64,000 nucleotides of DNA, taken from NCBI GenBank assembly GCA_016935555.1, contig JAFGQR010000190.1:1-64000 (forward strand), written 5' to 3'. The notes under the pieces were generated by a model, which saw only the letters and a list, made by a program, of their open reading frames with translations, was not told where the DNA came from and made no database searches. This document shows, one piece after another, positions 43,022 to 50,571 of this stretch (position 1 is its first letter; each line of letters starts with the position of its first letter). The position numbers and the translations under genes are program-made. Source of the DNA: Verrucomicrobiota bacterium. GTDB taxonomy: Bacteria; Verrucomicrobiota; Verrucomicrobiia; Limisphaerales; JAFGQR01.

Positions 43022-43702
43022 TTACTGCAGGCCGGGGCTGCCGGGCTGCTCGTCCAGGGCGCGCGGCGGGCCCAGGATGGCGGACAGCACGAAGGCGGAA
43101 CGGACGGAGGAGGGGGTAAGAAGCATCGATCGGACGAGAAGCCGTTCGGGCAGGTGCGAGGGGGCCGGCGCGGGGCGCGGGCTTCTGGAGGGTGCGGCGG
43201 CGGCCCGCCGGAGAAGGGCGGTGCGCTCCCGTTCCCGCTGTTGCTGCCGCGCGAGTTCCTGGGCCTGTTCCAATTGCGCCACCCGGGTCACGAGCCTCGG
43301 CATTGGGGACCGCTGCAACCGGTCGGGCATCGACGGGGCTGGCTTGAGGGCTGGAGTGGGGCTTGGGGGAGGCGGCTGCGGGTGGGGCTGGGGGACCGCT
43401 TTGGACGGGGTGACGACGGGGGGGGCGGCCGGGGAGGGGGCACCTTGCAGCAGGCGTCGGAGTTGTTCTTCCCAGTTCAAGGGGGAACGGGACGGTGGCA
43501 GCGGGGGAGCGGTGGGGGTCCGCTGGCTCGTTCGCGGAATGGTGCGGCGGGTTCCGGCCGGGGGCGGCGGCGGGCGTTGGGGAGGGGAGCCGTCGTCGTG
43601 CGCCTGCCCCTTTTTCTTGAGCCAGGACGAGAGCCCGGCAAGGACCACGAACAGGAGCAGCGTCAGGAGGCTGTCGAGTGCGATGGCCAGGGTTGGGGTC
43701 AT
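43022..43702 (-). CDS. Pro-rich single-pass membrane protein beside floA
   Basis: 226 residues. One N-terminal membrane segment (LAIALDSLLTLLLFVVLAGL, about 4-23), a basic junction (WLKKKGQ), then about 130 Pro-rich residues, a short coiled-coil-like helix (RVAQLEQAQELARQQQRERER) and a hydrophobic end. I know no named family. It starts 26 bp after the floA stop on the same strand, with nfeD upstream of floA, so it may be a partner or anchor for the flotillin-like microdomain system. Confidence 0.62.
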   Translation of the reverse strand: MTPTLAIALDSLLTLLLFVVLAGLSSWLKKKGQAHDDGSPPQRPPPPPAGTRRTIPRTSQRTPTAPPLPPSRSPLNWEEQLRRLLQGAPSPAAPPVVTPSKAVPQPHPQPPPPSPTPALKPAPSMPDRLQRSPMPRLVTRVAQLEQAQELARQQQRERERTALLRRAAAAPSRSPRPAPAPSHLPERLLVRSMLLTPSSVRSAFVLSAILGPPRALDEQPGSPGLQ

Positions 43703-43728
43703 GGGGTGGAGCGGCGTGGTGGTGCCGA

Positions 43729-44823
43729 TCAGGATTGAGTTGGAGGCGGCGTGGTGCCGGCGCCGGGGCCGGCGATGCTGTCGCGCATGGCGGTATCGGA
43801 CTGGATGTTGCGGAGCCGGTAATAATCCATGATGCCGAGGTTGCCGGAGCGGAAGGCGTCGGCGATGGCCAGTGGCACTTGAGCTTCGGCTTCGACGACG
43901 CGGGCGCGCATTTCCTGGACGCGGGCGACCATTTCCTGTTCGAGGGCGACGGCGGCGGCGCGGCGGACTTCGGCTTGGGCCTGGGCGATGAGCTTGTTGG
44001 CGTCGGCCTGTTCGGCCTGGAGTTTGGCGCCGACGTTATCCCCGACGTCGACGTCGGCGATGTCGATCGAGAGGATCTCGAACGCGGTGTTGGAGTCGAG
44101 GGCCTTGTCAAGCACGGTCTTGGAGATGCGGTCGGGATTCTCGAGCACGTCCTTGTAGCTGTCCGAGGAACCGATGGTGGTGACGATGCCTTCGCCGACG
44201 CGGGCGATGATGGTTTCCTCGGTGGCGCCGCCGACGAAGCGATCGAGGTTGGTGCGGACGGTGACGCGGGCTTTGGCTTTGATGACGATGCCGTCTTTGG
44301 CGACGGCGTCGATGGTTTGCTTGCCCGAGGTGGGGCTGGGACAGTCGATCACCTTGGGGTTGACCGACGTCTTGACCGCCTCGAGCACGGTCTTGCCGGT
44401 GCCCTTGGTCGCCAGGTCAATCGCGCACGCACGGTCGAATTCAAGCCGGATGCCCGCTTTCTGGGCGGCGATGAGGGCAAGGACGACCATTTCGACGTTG
44501 CCGCCGGCGAGGTAGTGCGTGGACAGGTCGTCGATGCTCATGAGGCGGTAGTCGCCGCCGTCGGGATCGTGCACGCGCAGGCCGGACTTCACGGCGGTGA
44601 TGCGCACGTCGACGATGAGGCCGACCGGCACCCGGCGCAGGCGCAGGGCGATCAGCTCGGAGAAACTGACCCGTGCGCCGGACGTCAGGGCGCGCACCCA
44701 GATCATGCCGAAGTTGACGAGGATGATGAAGAGAACAAAGAGGACCAGCAGCACGATGGACCAGAAAGCCAGCGTGATGAAGCCCGGTCGTTCCACGGTG
44801 AATTGAGCCAGCAGGGAGTTCAT
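43729..44823 (-). CDS. floA: Flotillin-like protein FloA
   Basis: 364 residues. One membrane hairpin/segment at about 15-40 ([21 protein letters not shown]), then [67 protein letters not shown] and a long coiled-coil ([30 protein letters not shown]). These are FloA (YqfA) hallmarks, a scaffold for membrane microdomains. nfeD lies directly upstream on the same strand (gap 45 bp), the same pairing as yqeZ-yqfA of Bacillus. Confidence 0.92.
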   Translation of the reverse strand: MNSLLAQFTVERPGFITLAFWSIVLLVLFVLFIILVNFGMIWVRALTSGARVSFSELIALRLRRVPVGLIVDVRITAVKSGLRVHDPDGGDYRLMSIDDLSTHYLAGGNVEMVVLALIAAQKAGIRLEFDRACAIDLATKGTGKTVLEAVKTSVNPKVIDCPSPTSGKQTIDAVAKDGIVIKAKARVTVRTNLDRFVGGATEETIIARVGEGIVTTIGSSDSYKDVLENPDRISKTVLDKALDSNTAFEILSIDIADVDVGDNVGAKLQAEQADANKLIAQAQAEVRRAAAVALEQEMVARVQEMRARVVEAEAQVPLAIADAFRSGNLGIMDYYRLRNIQSDTAMRDSIAGPGAGTTPPPTQS

Positions 44824-44868
44824 AAGTGCGTTCGTTGTCGGTTGTTAACATCCATGCGCCACAGTCTC

Positions 44869-45333
44869 TCAGGCCGGCGGCTGCGCCCGAACCACCACGC
44901 GCAATCCCTCGATCGCAACCACCTTGACCCCGGCGCCGCGCTCGATGAACGGACCTTCGGTGACGACGTCGACGCGTTTGCCCTGGATGAGCGCCGTGCC
45001 GGACGGGCGCAACGCGGTGAGCGCCGTGCCCGTCGTGTTCAACAGCTCGGGCTTCTCCGCCGCAATCGTGCCCACCTCGCCTTTCGAGATGAATATCCGC
45101 GCCACCCGGCTCTCGGGAAAATACTTGGCCCAGAACGCAAACCCGATGATCAGCCCGACCAGGACCCCCGTCAGGAGAACGTTGCCGACCGCCACGCCGA
45201 ATTCCTTGTAGCCCACGGCCACGGCTCCGATCAGACAGCCGAACCCGGCGATGCCGGCCACCATGCCCGGCAGGATGGTCTCCAGGAAAAGCAGCACCAC
45301 GCCCAACACCAAAAGTATGACCACAAGCGCCAT
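44869..45333 (-). CDS. NfeD-family membrane protein
   Basis: 154 residues from ATG 45333. Two or three close membrane segments (ALVVILLVLGVVLLFLETIL, IAGFGCLIGAVAVGY, GNVLLTGVLVGLIIGFAFW), then a C-terminal OB-fold (GTALTALRPSGTALIQGKRVDVVTEG, the typical RPSG and V-x-T/A-G strands). This is the short NfeD form without the protease domain. It pairs with floA immediately downstream. The in-frame upstream extension to 45486 lacks family resemblance and overlaps the palindrome-rich control region. Confidence 0.85.
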   Translation of the reverse strand: MALVVILLVLGVVLLFLETILPGMVAGIAGFGCLIGAVAVGYKEFGVAVGNVLLTGVLVGLIIGFAFWAKYFPESRVARIFISKGEVGTIAAEKPELLNTTGTALTALRPSGTALIQGKRVDVVTEGPFIERGAGVKVVAIEGLRVVVRAQPPA

Positions 45334-45495
45334 GCCCCCCCACCATAGGGGCCTGCCCGGCGCGCCGCAAGCCAAAAGCGCTCCGCCGCGCCTTGCCGGC
45401 TCCGAGATTCGTTCATTCGCGGTTCTCCACCTGAATGGTGACTGTTTCCCAACCCGGCAGCTGCGCCGCGGCGGCGCAGATGGCATCCGGCAGGC

Positions 45496-45567
45496 GAGTG
45501 ACTCTCAAGTGAGTCAGGAGATGACTCGCGGCGCGGGAAGTGAGACCGTCTCACTCGCGTTGACTCA
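45496..45567. promoter_or_regulatory. Cluster of TGACTC half-sites and a perfect palindrome
   Basis: TGACTC at 45499, GAGTCA at 45511, TGACTC at 45522 and 45561; the first two face each other as a 6-6-6 inverted repeat. GTGAGAC-C-GTCTCAC at 45540-45554 is perfect. Four copies of one hexamer in 70 bp of intergenic DNA suggest a multi-site binding region for an unknown regulator of the divergent genes. Confidence 0.5.
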
Positions 45568-45652
45568 TGGCAGAACGTCGCCGCAGGGGCAAGCGCATTC
45601 GCCGTGTTGATTCTCATGCATTATTCTCTTGTGTTAGTCCATGACTTGGAGC

Positions 45653-45658
45653 TATACG
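45653..45658 (+). promoter_or_regulatory. -10-like TATACG before the basic AT-hook-like gene
   Basis: TTGTGT and TATACG are separated by 18 nt; the -10 ends 7 nt before ATG 45666. No Shine-Dalgarno; leaderless start is possible. Confidence 0.4.
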
Positions 45659-45665
45659 TGCGCGC

Positions 45666-46052
45666 ATGCAATCTGACATTGTCACGACTTACATTGGGCT
45701 GCGCAAAAAACTCGTCAAGGAACGAGCCGAGTTGGAAAGCCGGCTCCAACAGGTCTCCCAAGCCCTCGACCAGACGGCCGCGCTGACCGCGGGCGTCGGC
45801 CGCAGGCGCAAAGCCGGGCGCCCGAAGACCGCGGCTCCGGCGGGCAAGCGCAAGCGCCGACTGAGCGCGGAGGGGCGCCGGCGCATCATTGAGGCGACCA
45901 AGGCGCGATGGGCCAAGCTCCGCGCCCGGAAAGCCGGCAAGGCGGCCAAACCCGCCAAGCGGCGCTTCAGCGCGGCGGCGCGGGCGAAGATGGCTGCGGC
46001 GACGAAGGCGCGATGGGAGGCGGCGAGGGCGGCCGGCAAGACCAGACTTTAA
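45666..46052 (+). CDS. Small basic DNA-binding-like protein with AT-hook and duplicated motif
   Basis: 128 residues, very rich in Arg, Lys and Ala. Residues 1-40 are a coiled-coil-like helix (LRKKLVKERAELESRLQQVS). Then RRRKAGRPKTAAP, an AT-hook-like GRP core, and two related copies of a motif: RRLSAEGRRRIIEATKARWAK and RRFSAAARAKMAAATKARWEA, each S-A-x-x-R-x-x-I/M-x-x-A-T-K-A-R-W. Such arrays occur in small nucleoid-type proteins. Likely binds DNA through its basic tail and dimerises through the helix. Divergent from nfeD. Confidence 0.7.
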   Translation: MQSDIVTTYIGLRKKLVKERAELESRLQQVSQALDQTAALTAGVGRRRKAGRPKTAAPAGKRKRRLSAEGRRRIIEATKARWAKLRARKAGKAAKPAKRRFSAAARAKMAAATKARWEAARAAGKTRL

Positions 46053-46325
46053 CCGGGCTGCGGCGGGCCGCGGGCTTGGACGTCCCGGAAGCGCGAGCCG
46101 GTGACAGCCGGAGGGCGTTGCCGGAAGACTCCGCCCACGCGAGGCGCAGCCTGTCGTGTCGAAGCGCCTCGGGCATTTCGAACCACGCGGCCGGGCGGCG
46201 AGGCATTCTTCAACCACACCGGATTGGATGGCGGCGGGTGCATGACCATGAGCGGGGGGCGATGCATGACCCTGGCGGCCCCGGCGTGGGGGCGCGTTTC
46301 GGGGCGGGGGCGCCGCGGGCGGGGG

Positions 46326-46973
46326 ATGGGGTCCAGGTTCCGGCGGGTGTTGGGCGTGTGGGGTGGCTTGGTGGCGATGGGGTTTATGAACGCGGGCGAG
46401 GCCGGGGAGGCGGCACGCGGCTCCGGCGCGGCTCCGGTGCGGCTGATGACGCTTGCGCCCGGGGGCATGCTGGAATACGTCGCCAACAACCGTGTCCTGT
46501 ATTGCCTGCGCGGCGTGTGGGTGCGGCTGGATCTCCGGTGGGAATTCGAGCCGCCGCCGGCCGCCGGGGATGCCGAGCGGGCGGTGTTCCGCGGGACGCG
46601 CTCGCGGATTGAGGTGCGGCAGGGTGCGGAGGAGGGCTGGGTGCCGGAAGTGTATGTGGTGCCGAACCGCAGCGACCTCAAGGCGTTCGTGCGGGCCGCT
46701 CTCCAACGCCGTCTCGAGGCGCTGCGCGAATCGGCGCCGGGCCTGGCGCTCGCCGACCGCGGGGACCGGCTGCACGTCAGGATTCCGGACCGTCTGCGGG
46801 TCGGGCACGAGGCGCATTTCGGGCTGTTGACGCGGCGTTTTCTCGGATACGTGCGGCATCCGCGCGCCGTGCCGGCGTGGGAGAAACCCAACCTGCTGGC
46901 GAAGTATTACGTGACCACCGAGGGCGTGAAACTCGCGCGCGCGAGCGCCCCCGCCCCCGCCCGCGGCTTCTAG
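46326..46973 (+). pseudogene. Oxidoreductase C-terminal-domain protein lacking its Rossmann domain (internal deletion remnant)
   Basis: 215 residues from ATG 46326 (in-frame ATGs at 46242, 46248 and 46266 also possible). Signal-like VLGVWGGLVAMGFMNAG, then PVRLMTLAPG, the usual first strand of putative oxidoreductases. It is followed at once by C-terminal-domain sequence: VRLDLRWEFEPPPAAGD, FRGTRSRIEVRQGAEEGW, RLHVRIPDRLRVGHEAHFGLL, KPNLLAKYYVTTEG. In intact relatives some 200-250 residues with the NAD-binding fold lie between. The frame is open, so it is an in-frame deletion product or a domain kept for another use. Reading from family memory; needs alignment. Confidence 0.6.
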
Positions 46974-46983
46974 AAGTGAAGTT

Positions 46984-48414
46984 ATGAAGGAATCCGAATC
47001 CATGACCAGGTTGAACCGTGTCGCCACCCGCACTCGGGCCGCCGCCGGGCCTTTGACCGTCGTCCACCGCCCCGGCGTGCGTCTCGGGGTGCTTGTGTGG
47101 GCCGCCGGGTGGCTCTCGCTCGGAGCCGCGCCGGAAGCGGATCCGTTCCAGCCCGCCCGGACTCTGGTGGCGCGCACCTACAACTCCGGGTTTCCGGAGG
47201 CGCACGACACCTACAACGGGATGGGCATTGCCAGCGACGGCAAGGTCTATTATGTGCTCAGCTCGGAGCAATACGATCTTGGCGGGCAGATGTTCTGTTT
47301 CGATCCGCGCAGCCGGCGGATCCGGCATGTGGGGGACCTGACGGAGGCGTGCGGGGAGAAAGGCCAGAAGACCATCGTCCAGGGCAAGAGCCATGTCAAT
47401 TTTGTCGAGGCGAACGGCCGGCTGTATTTCGGGACGCACCTTGGCTATTACAGTGTGATCGACGGCATGGAGAAAATGGGGGTGCCGCCCCCGGGTTGGA
47501 AGCCTTACCCGGGGGGGCACATGCTGGCGTACGATCTGAAGTCGGGCCGGTTCGAGGATTTGGGCATCGCGCCGGAACGGGAGGGGGTGCTGACCCTGGC
47601 CATGGACGCGCGCCGGGGGCGGCTGTTCGGGTTGACGTGGCCCAGGGGGATGTTTTTCCGGTTCGACCTGGCCACGAGACACATGAAGAACTTCGGCAAG
47701 ATGAGCGCCGAAGGCGAACACGGCAAGGGTCCGGCCTACCGCACCATCTGCCGTTCGATTGCGGTTGACCCCGAAGACGGCTCGGCGTGGTTCACGACGG
47801 GGGACGGAGTGATTCTGTGTTACCGGCCGGACACGGACCGGGTGGAGGCGGTGAAGGGCGACGATTTGAGAAAGGACTACTTCGGTCTTTACGATCCGAC
47901 ATCGCCGGGGCACATGGGGTACAACTGGCGTCAGACCTTCTGGCGGGCTGCCGACCGGATGATCTACGGCGTGCACGGGAATAGCGGCTACCTGTTCCGG
48001 TTCGACCCGCGCCGGGAACGCGTCGAAGTGCTCGGGCGCCTGACGTCGGAGCCCAGCCAGCGCAGCGGGATGTTCGACCAGTTCAGCTACGGTTACCTGG
48101 GATTCGCCCTCGGGCCGGACGGCAGGACCCTTTATTACCTGACCGGCGGCCCGATTTACGAAAACGGGCGGCGGGTGGCGGGCAAGGCCAGCACGGCCAT
48201 GGGCGAAGCCAAGGGGCTGGAGAACCTGCACCTGGTGACCTACGACATCCCGCGCCGTAGATACCGGGATCACGGCGCCATCTTCTACGAAAACGGCCAG
48301 CGCCCCCTCTACGTCAATTCCATCGCCGTGGCCAGAGACGGCACCGTCTACACCCTGGCCCGCATCACCGAAAACGGCCGGATGCGGGCGGACCTGGTGC
48401 GCATCCAACCCTGA
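46984..48414 (+). CDS. Secreted beta-propeller protein of unknown function
   Basis: 476 residues. Possible signal/anchor LGVLVWAAGWLSLGAAP near residue 35-50. Then repeated blades with Y/F-rich strands: YYVLSSEQYDLGGQMFCFDP, LYFGTHLGYYSVIDGM, GHMLAYDLKSGRFEDLG, LFGLTWPRGMFFRFDLAT, IYGVHGNSGYLFRFDPRR, LVTYDIPRRRYRDHG. About seven blades, so probably a closed propeller. No catalytic motif recognised. It starts 10 bp after the truncated oxidoreductase gene on the same strand. Could be a carbohydrate-binding or lyase-type propeller. Confidence 0.72.
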   Translation: MKESESMTRLNRVATRTRAAAGPLTVVHRPGVRLGVLVWAAGWLSLGAAPEADPFQPARTLVARTYNSGFPEAHDTYNGMGIASDGKVYYVLSSEQYDLGGQMFCFDPRSRRIRHVGDLTEACGEKGQKTIVQGKSHVNFVEANGRLYFGTHLGYYSVIDGMEKMGVPPPGWKPYPGGHMLAYDLKSGRFEDLGIAPEREGVLTLAMDARRGRLFGLTWPRGMFFRFDLATRHMKNFGKMSAEGEHGKGPAYRTICRSIAVDPEDGSAWFTTGDGVILCYRPDTDRVEAVKGDDLRKDYFGLYDPTSPGHMGYNWRQTFWRAADRMIYGVHGNSGYLFRFDPRRERVEVLGRLTSEPSQRSGMFDQFSYGYLGFALGPDGRTLYYLTGGPIYENGRRVAGKASTAMGEAKGLENLHLVTYDIPRRRYRDHGAIFYENGQRPLYVNSIAVARDGTVYTLARITENGRMRADLVRIQP

Positions 48415-48516
48415 CGAGGATTCGCTTGACCGGCAAGCGGCTTCCCGCGAGAGTTGGGCAGGCTGGCTGAATCAACAGCCACAGCAACAGAACGAATGCC
48501 GCAACCCTTCGTGCCC

Positions 48517-49854
48517 ATGAAAACGACCCCTCGTCCCGAGCGCCTCACCCGCAGGCGTTTCCTGAAAACCAGCGGCACCGCCGTGGCCGCCCTCGCCGCC
48601 GCCGACATGGCCCGCATCCCGGCCCGTGCCGAGACGCTGGCGGTTTCGGGCGGCGCGAAGACCGTGACCTTTCCCGCCAGGGAGTTTGCGGCGTTGACGC
48701 GCTGGCCGCGATACGGGGATGCGGAGAAGCAGGCGTTATGCGCGATGCTGGACAGCAACAGGTTTTACCAGGAGCTGCCGGCGTTCGAGAAGGAATGGAA
48801 GGCCTACACCGGGGCACCCTTCGTGAAGGCGCACATCAACGGCAGCAGCGCCCTGACGAGCATGTACTTCGCACTGGACCTGCCTGCCGGCAGCGAAATC
48901 ATGGTGCCTTCCTACACGTTCTTTTCCACCTGCCTGGCCATGCGCTTCTTCGGCTGCGTGCCCATCTTCATCGACATCGATCCCCGGACCGCCTGCTTCG
49001 ACCTCGAGGACGCCAAGCGGAAACTGTCGCCCCGGACGAAGGCGCTTGTGGCGATGCACTCGTGGGGGCTGCCGTGCGAGATGGACCGGATCGCCGACTG
49101 GGCGCGGGCGAAGGGGCTGATTCTGCTCGAGGACGCTGCGCATGCGCACGGGGCGTCGATGCAGGGCAGGAAGATGGGCACCTGGGGCGCGATGGGCATC
49201 TACAGCTTCCAGGCCAGCAAGGTCATGCCCACCGTCGAGGGCGGCATGGGCATGTACCAAACCCGCGAATACTTCGAACGCGCCGCCGCCTTCGGACACT
49301 ACGAGGATCCCGTGAAGTTCGATCCGTCCAGCCCGGTCCGCGCCTATGAAGGGACCGGCTTCGGCCAGAAATACCGGATGCACCCGTTTGCCGCCGCGGT
49401 GGGCCGGCAGCAGCTCAGGCGTCTCGACGAGATCAACGCGCAGGTGGAGAGGAACGTGAGGGCGATGAACGGGCCGCTGACGCAGCTGGCGGGCGTGAGC
49501 GAGCCGCGGCTGCGGCCGGACCAGAAGCGGGTCTATTACAACGGCAACCTGCTGTTTGTCGACTTCAAGCAGCTCGGGATTCCGCGGCCGGCGATTGTCA
49601 AGGCGCTCCGGGCGGAGGGCGTGTCGGCCAGTTACTGGGACTACCCGGAGCAGCACAAGCTCAAGATCTATGCCGAGGCGAAATGGTGGCATCACGCCCC
49701 CCAGGTGCCGGCGACGATGCCCGGCAACGCATGGGTCAACGCCAACCACATCTTTGTGCCGACCATCTACGGCGAGGCCCCGGATCTCATCGCGCAATAT
49801 GTCGCCGCGTTCCAGAAGGTCTGGACCCACCGGGCCGCCATTGCCGCCTCCTAG
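48517..49854 (+). CDS. Tat-exported DegT/DnrJ/EryC1-type PLP-dependent protein
   Basis: 445 residues from ATG 48517. Tat signal LTRRRFLKTSGTAVAALAAADMA. The rest is a full fold-type I aminotransferase of the DegT family: PSYTFFSTCLAMRFFGCVPIF, EDAAHAHGASMQGRKMG and the PLP Lys in YSFQASKVMPTVEGGM. The family transaminates NDP-keto-sugars in the cytoplasm; Tat export, which carries folded cofactor-loaded proteins, is unusual for it. The upstream ATG at 48454 only adds 21 residues. The stop codon touches the hairpin repeat at 49855. Confidence 0.84.
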   Translation: MKTTPRPERLTRRRFLKTSGTAVAALAAADMARIPARAETLAVSGGAKTVTFPAREFAALTRWPRYGDAEKQALCAMLDSNRFYQELPAFEKEWKAYTGAPFVKAHINGSSALTSMYFALDLPAGSEIMVPSYTFFSTCLAMRFFGCVPIFIDIDPRTACFDLEDAKRKLSPRTKALVAMHSWGLPCEMDRIADWARAKGLILLEDAAHAHGASMQGRKMGTWGAMGIYSFQASKVMPTVEGGMGMYQTREYFERAAAFGHYEDPVKFDPSSPVRAYEGTGFGQKYRMHPFAAAVGRQQLRRLDEINAQVERNVRAMNGPLTQLAGVSEPRLRPDQKRVYYNGNLLFVDFKQLGIPRPAIVKALRAEGVSASYWDYPEQHKLKIYAEAKWWHHAPQVPATMPGNAWVNANHIFVPTIYGEAPDLIAQYVAAFQKVWTHRAAIAAS

Positions 49855-49890
49855 CTGCATTGCTCACCAGGTTCCTGGTGAGCAATGCAG
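49855..49890. repeat. Perfect hairpin repeat, type B
   Basis: Arms CTGCATTGCTCACCAGG and exact reverse complement, 17 bp each, loop TT. It begins directly after the TAG of the DegT-type gene. The ATG of the next small gene lies in its right arm. Variant of the repeat at 39810. Confidence 0.82.
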
Positions 49891-50073
49891 GTGATTCGGT
49901 CGAAGGGTCAGGCGGCTCGCTTTTTCGTCAATCTCCCGATCCCGCTGGCTGGCGCCTTGGATATTCAAGCGGGCGAAGAGGTGCAATGGCAGTTAGTGGG
50001 TCGCTCGGATCTGCGCCTGATACGCCTGGACGCGCCCCCGCCCAAGCCCCGTCGCTCAAAACGCCCGGAATAG
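49885..50073 (+). CDS. Small AbrB-like protein, probable mobile-element accessory
   Basis: 62 residues. The ATG is inside the right arm of the hairpin repeat. Sequence KGQAARFFVNLPIPLAGALDIQAGEEVQWQ resembles the swapped-hairpin AbrB/SpoVT fold (short strand, loop, IQAGEEVQW strand), with a basic Pro-rich tail. Similar small proteins, from memory, precede transposase genes in Verrucomicrobiota. No transposase follows here, so the element is probably incomplete. DNA-binding role inferred. Confidence 0.58.
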   Translation: MQVIRSKGQAARFFVNLPIPLAGALDIQAGEEVQWQLVGRSDLRLIRLDAPPPKPRRSKRPE

Positions 50074-50109
50074 CCGCCGATAGGTGCCAGGGGGTTTTCA
50101 GCGGAATCG

Positions 50110-50131
50110 AATGTTGAGACCTGACCCCAAT
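50110..50131 (-). mobile_element. REP/RAYT-type element end (GGGGTCAGGTCTCAACATT)
   Basis: On the minus strand the conserved string ATTGGGGTCAGGTCTCAACA appears. I recall this string as recurring next to IS200-like REP-associated tyrosine transposase genes in many bacteria. No transposase remains here. It borders the point where a lipoprotein reading frame is cut. Confidence 0.5.
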
Positions 50132-50140
50132 GGGCCACCG

Positions 50141-50299
50141 AGCTTGCCGGATGATCTGGTAGGCCTCGGCATCGGCCGCCTTGCGATAATGCGCGGTCGA
50201 GCAGCCGGCGAGCCACGCCGCCATCGCGGGCGCCCACGCCCTGAGCACCCAGCCTCCGAGGGCGGGCGACCTCGGGCCGCGCGCGGCAACCCCGTACAT
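50141..50299 (-). pseudogene. N-terminal fragment of a TolC-type outer-membrane lipoprotein
   Basis: Minus-strand frame: basic start, hydrophobic AWAPAMAAWLAGC lipobox, then STAHYRKAADAEAYQIIRQ, which resembles the start of TolC/OprM-type factors (HYR-x-A-A-D-x-x-x-Y-x-I-I). After about residue 50 the family resemblance stops at the REP/RAYT-type string at 50131; the downstream part of the gene is missing. Interpreted as a gene truncated by mobile-element loss or insertion. The family call rests on a short stretch. Confidence 0.45.
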
Positions 50300-50571
50300 T
50301 CCAGCTGTCGTCATCAGGTATCCGATCCCTGGTGCGGAGGCTGCGCGTGCCGGTTGCATTGGACATGCCAAGCGCGTTCCCCGCCACGGCCCAGCCGGCG
50401 CCGGGAGGAATCGGAGCGATATTTCCCCACAATGGCAGGTTGCAGGCAAGCAACTTCGGAACCAGTGTCGGGATAAGCGGATGCAACTGCCGTCCTGAAC
50501 CAGGCGGGCGGCACATTGACAGGGACCGCCAGATCGGCGATGCTCCCCCGCGTCGATTCCATTACCGACCC
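50300..50571. other. Intergenic region before PEP-CTERM gene
   Basis: 272 bp with no supported gene; the open frames across it are GC-driven. It contains the upstream side of the truncated lipoprotein gene and any promoter of the PEP-CTERM gene, but no clear motif. Confidence 0.35.

Larger units (their letters stand above)
45334..45665. other. Divergent regulatory region nfeD / basic protein
   Basis: 332 bp without a gene. It holds a cluster of TGACTC/GAGTCA elements and a GTGAGAC-C-GTCTCAC palindrome (45496-45567) and, at the right end, a promoter-like pair before the plus-strand gene. Confidence 0.45.

Noticed and set aside
50084-50476. 130-residue plus-strand open frame near the element scar
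   Set aside because: Cys/Arg/Pro-rich without fold or ribosome site; overlaps the lipoprotein fragment and the RAYT string.
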